Positions 36,057-43,617 of a stretch of DNA of 64,000 nt are shown here, piece by piece (position 1 is the stretch's first letter; each line of letters starts with the position of its first letter). Made by a program: the position numbers and the translations under genes. The DNA comes from CAZPMT01 sp964587655 (GTDB lineage: Bacteria > Hydrogenedentota > Hydrogenedentia > Hydrogenedentales > SLHB01). The stretch covers positions 1-64,000 of the forward strand of contig CAZPMT010000001.1 of NCBI GenBank assembly GCA_964587655.1, given 5' to 3'. Below the pieces are notes generated by a model. That model made no database searches, was not told where the DNA came from, and saw only the letters and a list, made by a program, of their open reading frames with translations.

Positions 36057-37580
36057 TCATTGAGGCTGTCGGAAGCTCACTTCGCCGAGGGTTGCCGAGA
36101 TCATCATGAATACGGCGCAGAACACGCATCCCAGAACCGCCAGCGCGAGCAGATTGGGCGCCATGTGCCGCTGCAGCAGGAAGACCGCCGCGCTCGCAAC
36201 CGCCGAAGCGAAACTAATGCGAATCAGGGACGCCCAAGGAAACGACCAGCGCAGGTGGCGACGTGATGCCAAGGCCAGGAGCACGGCCAGTACGGCGTTC
36301 GCGGCGAGGCGGGCCATGCCGCAACCCACATAGCCGTACGTGCCGATGGCCAGCCTGTTGATGACGAGATTCACGGCGATGCTGACAACCGTAATCGCCA
36401 GCAGCGTCCCGGTACGCTTGGCGAGATGGAGACCGAACGAGGCGTAATAGCTCAAGCCATAGACAAGAGCGGCCGCGACGAGCCAAGGGGCCACCAGATA
36501 CGCGGCCCGATACTCCAATCCTGTGAGCGTGAACATGACGTGATGGCCCAGCACGGCCAGCATTGCGCATAGCGGGAGGCAGAACAGGAGAAACTGGCGC
36601 GTCAGTTGGCGCAACAGATCCTCCGTGGCCTCTCTGCCCTTTGTTTCGTAGAGCGCGGTCACCGCGGGAAACACGGCCACCATCAAAGTGTGGAGGACCA
36701 TGCTAATGGGTTGTTCGATAAGCTGGCACGCCGCGGCATAGGCGCCCACCATGGCGTCGCCCCGGAAGTACTTCAAGAGGTAACGGTCCGTATTCCCCAG
36801 GAAGAAATTCAGGATGAGCGTGCCCAGAATGGGCAGCCCATAAAGAAGGCATTCCTTCAATAAGGCCTTCTGCGCGGACGTGAGAGAAAGGGGAATGGGA
36901 TGAACGAGATCGCGTCGCATCAATGAAAGGGCGATGACTATCGAGGCGAGCCCTAGTCCGCACAAGAACCCCACGACGCCGGTCCCGGAAAGCCAAAGTA
37001 CGAGAAGCCCAAGGGGCAAGCGTAACACGGCGTTCGAGGCGGCGGCCACGGAGTAGGCCCACGGTTTGCCTTTTGCGCGGGCTGTCGCCAGACCCAACTC
37101 CATGAGACTGTTTCCGACGAACACGAGAGCGGCCACACCGAGAAGGCTACGGTAAGATCCGAAGAGGGATTCAGGTCCGGCGGCCCACACAATCCCAAGC
37201 AGAACAAGGCTGCCGCCAATGCCGGCCCAGCGCAGCAGGGCCACGACGGAGTTGAACGCAAAAGGGTCGGCCCCGGCTCCTCCTTCCTCCTTGGAACAGT
37301 TTGTCGCCGCTTGACAAACTGTGGCGTAACGCGGGTAGAAGCGCAACAGGAGGATGGTCAGCCAGATCGCGCCGGTCGTAGTCAGGAACATCACGAGGCG
37401 CATCGTAAGGTCGTAACGTCCGAAATCCTCCGGCGATAACACAAACCGGGTCAGCACGGCGGTCGTCACAAACGCCATAACGGCGGGAACGACGCGTCCG
37501 GGCAGGTAGGCAAGGGTGTCCTTGCCGATCGAGGCCAGCGTGGGCGTGTTATCTGGAATCGCGGGATCTTGGGAAGTCAT
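36057..37580 (-). CDS. Polysaccharide flippase, Wzx/MATE-like
   Basis: The 507-residue membrane protein has about 12-14 hydrophobic segments and the opening SIGKDTLAYLPGRVVPAVMA of the polysaccharide biosynthesis (PST/Wzx) family. It should move lipid-linked oligosaccharides across the inner membrane. Its first four bases overlap the O-antigen ligase-like gene, so they form one unit. About residues 88-96 a short insertion encoded by a palindromic repeat adds TVCQAATNC between two membrane segments. Substrate structure is unknown. Confidence 0.88.
   Translation of the reverse strand: MTSQDPAIPDNTPTLASIGKDTLAYLPGRVVPAVMAFVTTAVLTRFVLSPEDFGRYDLTMRLVMFLTTTGAIWLTILLLRFYPRYATVCQAATNCSKEEGGAGADPFAFNSVVALLRWAGIGGSLVLLGIVWAAGPESLFGSYRSLLGVAALVFVGNSLMELGLATARAKGKPWAYSVAAASNAVLRLPLGLLVLWLSGTGVVGFLCGLGLASIVIALSLMRRDLVHPIPLSLTSAQKALLKECLLYGLPILGTLILNFFLGNTDRYLLKYFRGDAMVGAYAAACQLIEQPISMVLHTLMVAVFPAVTALYETKGREATEDLLRQLTRQFLLFCLPLCAMLAVLGHHVMFTLTGLEYRAAYLVAPWLVAAALVYGLSYYASFGLHLAKRTGTLLAITVVSIAVNLVINRLAIGTYGYVGCGMARLAANAVLAVLLALASRRHLRWSFPWASLIRISFASAVASAAVFLLQRHMAPNLLALAVLGCVFCAVFMMISATLGEVSFRQPQ
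37296..37322. repeat. In-gene palindromic element, copy 2
   Basis: ACAGTTTGTC, spacer GCCGCTT, then GACAAACTGT, inside the flippase gene, where it encodes TVCQAATNC on the minus strand. The arms are 10 bp here because the outermost base pair differs from the other copies. Confidence 0.9.
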
Positions 37581-39208
37581 AGGACGGAAACCTGTTCACA
37601 GTTTGTCGTGATTTGACAAACTGTGGGAACGCTTTCCCGCGGCGCGTCTTCCTGCTCGGTGGCGATACCGTACCGGATCGCAAGGCCGAAGAACGTCCAG
37701 ATGACGATACCGTGTCTCATGTTGATTAAGAACAGGGATTCGGCCATACCGGAAAGCAACGTTGCAAGGAAACCGAACATGGCCGCCGTGACAAGCTCAT
37801 GGTCCAATTCCCTACCTTCAAGCCGCTTGCGCAAACGGTAAAGCATCCACCCCACGCTACCGATCAGGAACACCGCCGCCGCCGTGCCGAGCAGACCGAA
37901 TTCGGCGAGCATCAGCAGGTACATGTTGTGCGGGTGGGGCAGGGTGATATGCCCGCGGTAGTAGAAGACGAATCCGACGTCGCTGAAGCCCTCGTAGGCC
38001 CAACCGTACTCGGTTTCGAGCCGGGGGTACATCGCGCCGGGTCCCGTGCCGAACAGGGGATGGTCAAGCCACACGAGGGCCGCTGTCCGCATGCTCTCCG
38101 TGCGGCCTCCGATACTTTGCACTTCGTAGTATCCGCGCGACCAGAAGCGGCTGAAGTCGTACGTCATGAACAGATAGGCCATGCCGCAGATCAGCACGGC
38201 GAAAAAGCCGCCTATCAGGAACAGTTCGACGCCGCGAGACTTTTTCCTCGAGAGCAACAGGTAGGCGAAGACGAGCATCAGGGTTATGCCGGAGACCCCC
38301 AAGGCCGTGCGAGAGAGAGAGAACAGGATGCCAATGAATATCGCTCCAGCCGCGGCCAGGTACAAGCCGCGAAAGAGCGCCCCCTTCTGTCGCACGCCAA
38401 GGACCACGCAGATGACCATGAATATCTGGAGCAGCGCGGCGGCCGTGTTCGGATGCCCAAGCGGGGTCCTTCCGCGCGCGAGATCCAGGGTGCCGAAACC
38501 GAAGCCCGTCCAGCCGAGAAGTCCAATGACACGTTCCGGCATCAGGCCGAACACGGCCAGGATAAGGCCGGTGGCGGCGGCCAGGCCGATCATCGCCTGC
38601 ATGCACACTCGAGAATGAGACTTGGAAAGGTTGGTCATTGGAATGACGGCCACGAGCGCCATCGGGAACACGATCGCTCCCAGGGAAAGGACTTCGGCAA
38701 TCGCCGACCTATCCTTCACGTAAGGGTCCCAAAACTGGTTGAGAAAGAGGGAAAAGGCGCAAAGACCCGCAAACAACAGAAGTCCCGCAACAAACCTGCG
38801 AGCGAAACGCTGCTCGGGCGAAACATCCCCGGCGCGCGCGTACCGGTCCCAGGGAACGGTCAGCGCGAGCAGGAAGACGCATGGAACCGTAAGCCAATAT
38901 GCAACGGGGATGCGGAAACGCTCGTTGATGACGATCGAGAAGATATCGTCAATCCGGTTGAGACCCGCAAAACAGTACAGCGCGGGCAGGAGCAGGATAA
39001 TTCCCGGCGCGCCCACCATCTTATACGCTGCGGCCACAAGCAGTATACCGAATGCCACCAGCGCGGCCGCGCCGTAGTTCATCGCGGCTATCACGCCCGC
39101 CGCGACGCAGAGAACCACCGTCACGGGCAGAAGTATGCGTGCCGCCTGTTGCCGCTTCCCGTGCAGGTACAGTGCCGGGCCTGTGCCCAAGTCTCGGCTC
39201 TGCGCCAT
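37577..39208 (-). CDS. O-antigen ligase/polymerase family protein (Wzy/WaaL-like)
   Basis: The 543-residue multi-membrane protein has the large periplasmic loop typical of the Wzy/WaaL family, with the conserved HPLFGTGPGAMYPRL block and LPHPHNMYLLMLAEFGLLG. It should transfer or polymerise surface glycans. The start MAQSRDLGTG (39208) is preferred over a longer frame that runs into repeat DNA. Its C-terminus (VPTVCQITTNCEQVSVL) is built from the third copy of the palindromic element. It overlaps the flippase gene by four bases. Confidence 0.88.
   Translation of the reverse strand: MAQSRDLGTGPALYLHGKRQQAARILLPVTVVLCVAAGVIAAMNYGAAALVAFGILLVAAAYKMVGAPGIILLLPALYCFAGLNRIDDIFSIVINERFRIPVAYWLTVPCVFLLALTVPWDRYARAGDVSPEQRFARRFVAGLLLFAGLCAFSLFLNQFWDPYVKDRSAIAEVLSLGAIVFPMALVAVIPMTNLSKSHSRVCMQAMIGLAAATGLILAVFGLMPERVIGLLGWTGFGFGTLDLARGRTPLGHPNTAAALLQIFMVICVVLGVRQKGALFRGLYLAAAGAIFIGILFSLSRTALGVSGITLMLVFAYLLLSRKKSRGVELFLIGGFFAVLICGMAYLFMTYDFSRFWSRGYYEVQSIGGRTESMRTAALVWLDHPLFGTGPGAMYPRLETEYGWAYEGFSDVGFVFYYRGHITLPHPHNMYLLMLAEFGLLGTAAAVFLIGSVGWMLYRLRKRLEGRELDHELVTAAMFGFLATLLSGMAESLFLINMRHGIVIWTFFGLAIRYGIATEQEDAPRESVPTVCQITTNCEQVSVL
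37597..37625. repeat. In-gene palindromic element, copy 3
   Basis: CACAGTTTGTC, spacer GTGATTT, then GACAAACTGTG, at the 3' end of the O-antigen ligase-like gene, where it encodes TVCQITTNC close to the stop. Confidence 0.9.
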
Positions 39209-39328
39209 TGTCACGAATCCTTCTTCTTGTCGCGGCGGTCTAAGGCCAAGAGGAACTGTCCAAGCAACGCCAAGAGGATGGTACGCCGTAGCAAGGCAGC
39301 GTCGCAAACACTCTGGCTACGTGGCTCC

Positions 39329-39476
39329 GTGGCCGCGGCGTCCCCGCCGCGCTTCGGCATACGCACGTCGCGTCGAGCCATTCTTGACGTGGCCGCGGCG
39401 TCCACGCCACGTTTCGGCATACGCACGTTACGTCGAGCGGTTTTTGACGGGAACGCGGCGGGGACGCCGCGGCCAC
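39329..39476. repeat. 60-bp tandem duplication bounded by a perfect 23-bp inverted repeat
   Basis: Two copies of a 60-bp unit (39329-39388, 39389-39448) begin GTGGCCGCGGCGTCC and share most bases. The arms 39329-39351 and 39454-39476 are exact reverse complements. This makes up most of the 346-bp divergent spacer 39209-39554, which holds no gene I can support. Confidence 0.88.
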
Positions 39477-39554
39477 GATACCATTGGTTACGGGTCGAGC
39501 ATTTCCGTTAGAATTGGTGCGGGAGTATTACACGAGGGAGAAAGGATTGAGAAC

Positions 39555-41921
39555 ATGAGAAACATCACAGTTGTTCTGTCTCTAGCATGTCTGTTGATAT
39601 CGGGAATCGCAATCGCAGCGGAGGACGATATGAAGAAAGCCATGCCTTCCATTCAGGTGGGCGAATTCCGGCAGGAGGCCGCTACGTTTTTCGGAACGAA
39701 GGACGGCTTGCCCACCGAGAACGTTCTCGCCGTGGCCGTTGCCGCGGACAACGCCGTATACGCCGGAACTGAAACGGGACTGGCGCGGCTTTCGGGCAAG
39801 ATCTGGCAACCCGTTACGGGCATCGAGAACAAACCCGTTACGCTCTTGTCGGCGACGCCTTCAGGCGTTCTCTTCGCCGTGGCCGGAAACACGTTGTATC
39901 GCGTCGCTGCGGACGGCGCGACGCGCGTAGCGGATCTGCCGCAAGGCGCTTCCGCGACCGGCCTCGCCGCGACCGAAAAAGGACCTCTCGTCAGCACAGG
40001 CAAGGGTGTCTTCACATTGCAGGGAACGGCCCTTGAGCCTGCGACAGGCGCAAACTCGGTGATCGAGGCCAATCGCCCGAAGACGGCATTAGCCGTCGGT
40101 CCGGACGGGGCCGTTATGGTTGCCGGCGAAGCCGGTCTCTACCGATTCGACGGAGTTGAAGCCGCCAAGGGCTCGCCAATCCGCGTCGCGGACGCGAAAC
40201 GGAGCTGGGCCCCACAAGATGTTCGAGGGCTGGTGTTCGATGCCAAAGGTCGGCTCTGGTTTGCCAGTCCGCAAGGCGTCGGCTGCCGTGCGGCGGATAG
40301 CGCGTGGTCGTTGTACACGGGCGCGGAAGGTTTGCCATACGACCAGTTCACGTGTATCGCCGCGGGCGAGGACGGCGTTGTCTGGTTCGGCACCGAGAAG
40401 GGCGCCATCCGATTCGATGGAACGCATTGGGAGTTCCGGCAAGGCCTTCGCTGGCTGCCCGATGACAACGTGCGCGCAATCGCCGTGGATCGCGACGGCA
40501 ACGCCTGGATCGCCACCGCGAAGGGCGTCGGTTTCATCGAGCGGAGGCCCATGACCCTCAAGGACAAAGCCAAATTCTACGAGGACGAGATCGATAAGTA
40601 TCATCGGCGCACGGAGCACGGATACGTCCTCGAGGTCGGACTGAAGAAGCCCGGCGACAAAAGCGAATGGACTCAATCCGACAGCGACAACGACGGCCTG
40701 TGGACGGGCATGTACGGCGCCGGGGAATGTTTCGCGTATGCAGCGACGAAGAGTCCGGAGGCGAAGAAGCGGGCGAAGGCGGCGTTCGAGGCGCTGCGCT
40801 TCCTCAACGTTGTGACGCAGGGCGGCAACCCGCCGGCATTGCCAGGATTCGTCGCGCGATCCATATTGCCGGCAAGCGGCCCAAATCCAAATGAGAAGAA
40901 CTACACGGCAGAGAATGACCGCAACAGCCAGAAGGGCGATGCTCTATGGAAGGTCGTTGCGCCGCGCTGGCCGACGAGCGCCGACGGAAAATGGTACTGG
41001 AAATGCGACACGAGTTCAGACGAACTCGACGGCCATTACTTCCTCTATGCGCTATACTACGATCTGGTAGCGGACACCGATGAAGAGAAACAGCGCGTGC
41101 GCGACCTCGTCAAGGCCATCACCGACCACCTGGTCGAACACGACTTCTGTCTTGTGGATTGGGATGGAAAACCGACGCGTTGGGCGGTCTACAGTCCGTC
41201 TCAGCTCAACCACAATCCGTTCTGGGTGGCGGAGCGCGGCCTGAACTCGGTCAGCATGCTCTCCTATCTTTCCGTGGGCTATCACGTGACAGGCGACGCG
41301 AAGTACCGGGACGCCTTCGACATGTTAGTCCGCGACCACGGCTATGCGATGAACATGATGAACCCGAAGGGGCAGTATGGACCCGGATCGAACAACCAGT
41401 CTGACGACGAAATGGCGTTCATGAGCTTCTACAACCTTATCAAGTACTGCCACGATCCGGTTGTGCGCAACATGGCCCGTTTCGCGTTCAGCAACTACTG
41501 GATGCTCGAGCAGCCTGAATTGAACCCCTTCTTCAACTTCGTCTATGCCGGAGTGTCCCTGGGGACCGAGTATAGAGACGCCTACGGGGCCTATGACCTC
41601 GCACCGGGCGGAGCCTGGCTGGAACAGTCCCTCGAAACCCTCGAACGTTTCCCGCTGGACCGCATCGACTGGCGGCACACGAACAGCCACCGCATCGACC
41701 TCCTCCCGCTGCCTTACTATACACGGGAAGACCGCAACACGAAGGGAAAGGGATACCGGCGAAACGGCCTCGTCGTCCCCGTCGACGAGATGCATTTCAA
41801 CCACTGGAACCACGACGTATGGGAATTGGATACGGGCGGGAATGGAGCAAGCTTGGCCACCGGCACGGTGTTCCTGTTGCCCTACTACATGGGCCTTTAT
41901 CACGGCTTCATCGCCGAGTAA
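39555..41921 (+). CDS. Secreted protein with two-component-regulator-type propeller repeats and a C-terminal helical domain
   Basis: The 788-residue protein has a signal peptide (MRNITVVLSLACLLISGIAI). About residues 30-330 are beta-propeller repeats of the Reg_prop type: FFGTKDGLPTENVLAVAV, LYTGAEGLPYDQFTCIAA and DDNVRAIAVDRDGNAWIAT. The rest (about 340-788) looks like an alpha/alpha-barrel with repeated Trp- and His-rich segments such as LNHNPFWVAERGLNSVSML. That resembles alginate-lyase or glycoside-hydrolase-like folds, but I cannot name a family. It leads a run of plus-strand secreted carbohydrate-related genes. A GAGAAAGG site precedes the ATG. Confidence 0.75.
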   Translation: MRNITVVLSLACLLISGIAIAAEDDMKKAMPSIQVGEFRQEAATFFGTKDGLPTENVLAVAVAADNAVYAGTETGLARLSGKIWQPVTGIENKPVTLLSATPSGVLFAVAGNTLYRVAADGATRVADLPQGASATGLAATEKGPLVSTGKGVFTLQGTALEPATGANSVIEANRPKTALAVGPDGAVMVAGEAGLYRFDGVEAAKGSPIRVADAKRSWAPQDVRGLVFDAKGRLWFASPQGVGCRAADSAWSLYTGAEGLPYDQFTCIAAGEDGVVWFGTEKGAIRFDGTHWEFRQGLRWLPDDNVRAIAVDRDGNAWIATAKGVGFIERRPMTLKDKAKFYEDEIDKYHRRTEHGYVLEVGLKKPGDKSEWTQSDSDNDGLWTGMYGAGECFAYAATKSPEAKKRAKAAFEALRFLNVVTQGGNPPALPGFVARSILPASGPNPNEKNYTAENDRNSQKGDALWKVVAPRWPTSADGKWYWKCDTSSDELDGHYFLYALYYDLVADTDEEKQRVRDLVKAITDHLVEHDFCLVDWDGKPTRWAVYSPSQLNHNPFWVAERGLNSVSMLSYLSVGYHVTGDAKYRDAFDMLVRDHGYAMNMMNPKGQYGPGSNNQSDDEMAFMSFYNLIKYCHDPVVRNMARFAFSNYWMLEQPELNPFFNFVYAGVSLGTEYRDAYGAYDLAPGGAWLEQSLETLERFPLDRIDWRHTNSHRIDLLPLPYYTREDRNTKGKGYRRNGLVVPVDEMHFNHWNHDVWELDTGGNGASLATGTVFLLPYYMGLYHGFIAE

Positions 41922-41948
41922 GACGTGAATCGTTGAAAGGAAAATCCG

Positions 41949-43148
41949 ATGAAGATCGCCGCGGCGGTTATATTGGGCGTTCTTCTGGGCGGCCTTTGCG
42001 CGGCCCAGGATACTGCGAAGACGCGCGCTCTCGCGCCGCTGACCGTGGGCAAGGACGGTATGATCCTGCGCGACGGGAAACCGTATCGCGCCATCGGCAT
42101 CAACTATTTCAGCGCGTTCAGCCGCACCCTCGATAATCCCAAGGACACTGGCTATCGCCAGGGATTCGATGAACTGGCAAAGCGGGGGATTCCGTTCATC
42201 CGGTTCATGGCGTGCGCGTTTTGGCCGCGGGACTGGAAGCTCTATCGCGAGGACAAAGAAGCGTACTTCCGTTTGTTGGACGATGTCGTGAAGGCCGCCG
42301 ACGAGAAGGGCATCGGGCTTGTTCCCAGCCTCTTCTGGTACATGGCGTGTATTCCGGACCTCGTGGACGAATCGTGCGGCCAGTGGGGGAATCCCGACAG
42401 CAAGACGATAGCGTTCATGCGGACGTACACGGCGGAGGTGGTCCAGCGATACAAGGACTCACCGGCGATCTGGGCGTGGGAACTCGGCAACGAGTACAGT
42501 CTCGCCGCGGACTTGCCCAACGCCGCCGATCATCGTCCGCCGGTGCACCCGACCCTCGGCACGCGGACCGCGCGCAGCGCCGCCGATGATATGACGCACG
42601 ACATGATCGCTGCCGCGTGCCGCGAGTTCGCCAAGGAGGTGCGCATGTACGACAAGCTCCGTCCGATCACGACGGGCCACAGCCTCCCGCGGGCCTCCGC
42701 GCATCATCAGCGCATCGAGAAATCCTGGACCGCCGATACGAAGGAAGAATTCCAGGCGAATCTCATCGACGTTACCCCGGACCCGATGGACCTGGTTTCG
42801 GTTCACGTGTATCCCTTCGACGAAAAGAGCCGCTTCGGCCGGGAGAAGACCTCATACGAAGAGGTGCTGTCGCTGTGCATGCAGAGCGCCGCCAAGGCCG
42901 GGAAGGCGCTCTTCGTCGGCGAGTTCGGCGCCTCGGACAACGAAAAGGACGCCGGTCCGGAGGACGCCCGCAGGAACAATGCGGAAATGATCGCCGCCAT
43001 CGAGAAGACGCGTGTCCCCTTGGCCGCATTGTGGGTCTTCGATCTCGCGGATCAGGACTCGTTCATCAACGTGACGCCGGCAAACCAGCGCGCATATCTC
43101 TTGGACGAACTCGCAAAGGCGAATCAGCGGATTCGTGAAGAGAAATAG
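41949..43148 (+). CDS. Secreted GH5-like glycoside hydrolase (mannanase/cellulase clan)
   Basis: The 399-residue protein has a signal peptide (MKIAAAVILGVLLGGLCAAQ) and a clan GH-A TIM barrel. The substrate-facing opening is DGKPYRAIGINYFSAF. The acid/base Glu182 lies in WAWELGNEYS and the nucleophile Glu325 in FVGEFGAS, as in GH5 enzymes. Length fits a single catalytic domain. It follows the propeller gene by 27 bases, so they are probably co-transcribed. Substrate (mannan, glucan or other) is open. Confidence 0.9.
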   Translation: MKIAAAVILGVLLGGLCAAQDTAKTRALAPLTVGKDGMILRDGKPYRAIGINYFSAFSRTLDNPKDTGYRQGFDELAKRGIPFIRFMACAFWPRDWKLYREDKEAYFRLLDDVVKAADEKGIGLVPSLFWYMACIPDLVDESCGQWGNPDSKTIAFMRTYTAEVVQRYKDSPAIWAWELGNEYSLAADLPNAADHRPPVHPTLGTRTARSAADDMTHDMIAAACREFAKEVRMYDKLRPITTGHSLPRASAHHQRIEKSWTADTKEEFQANLIDVTPDPMDLVSVHVYPFDEKSRFGREKTSYEEVLSLCMQSAAKAGKALFVGEFGASDNEKDAGPEDARRNNAEMIAAIEKTRVPLAALWVFDLADQDSFINVTPANQRAYLLDELAKANQRIREEK

Positions 43149-43172
43149 CGTTTCGCGTCAAGGGCACATTGG

Positions 43173-43574
43173 ATGAGCAGCGATAATAGCACCGTGAAAT
43201 CATGCAGGAGCGAGACGGAGGCGCATCTCGCGCGTTCGCTGCTCGAGTCCGCCGGAATCAAGGCGGCCGTCCATCGATTCAGCCGCTATCGCGCGATCGC
43301 GGGGGCCGGGTTTCTCGTCAAAGTCCCGCCGAGGGATCTGGGGCGCGCCCGATCAATCCTCAAGAAGACCGACCGCGAAACCGACATGGACGAGTACATC
43401 AGCAGCGACGACGAAAGCTATCACCGGTGTCCCGAATGCGATTCCGTCAATGTTGACGTCGTGCCGCTCGCCAGCGCGAAGCTGTGGCTGTCCGTGTTGT
43501 TGATCGGTATTCCCACTCTGTTCATGAAGCGGAATTACACCTGCCGCAAATGTAAACACACGTGGATCGAGTAG
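43173..43574 (+). CDS. DUF2007-like domain protein with C-terminal zinc ribbon
   Basis: The 133-residue protein begins with a small alpha/beta domain (SETEAHLARSLLESAGIKAA) resembling DUF2007, often called a putative signal-transducing domain. It ends with a zinc ribbon formed by CPECD and CRKCK around a hydrophobic segment (LWLSVLLIGIPTLFM) that may touch the membrane. It is short-spaced in the glycoside hydrolase run. Function unknown. Confidence 0.75.
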   Translation: MSSDNSTVKSCRSETEAHLARSLLESAGIKAAVHRFSRYRAIAGAGFLVKVPPRDLGRARSILKKTDRETDMDEYISSDDESYHRCPECDSVNVDVVPLASAKLWLSVLLIGIPTLFMKRNYTCRKCKHTWIE

Positions 43575-43617
43575 AAGCGCGATTGGAAACGAAACCCGGA
43601 TATTGGAGGCAATAGCA

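Noticed and set aside
37799..39511. Plus-strand open frame of 570 codons
   Set aside because: Antisense to the O-antigen ligase-like gene. Its composition (His, Arg, Gln rich) is typical of a shadow frame.
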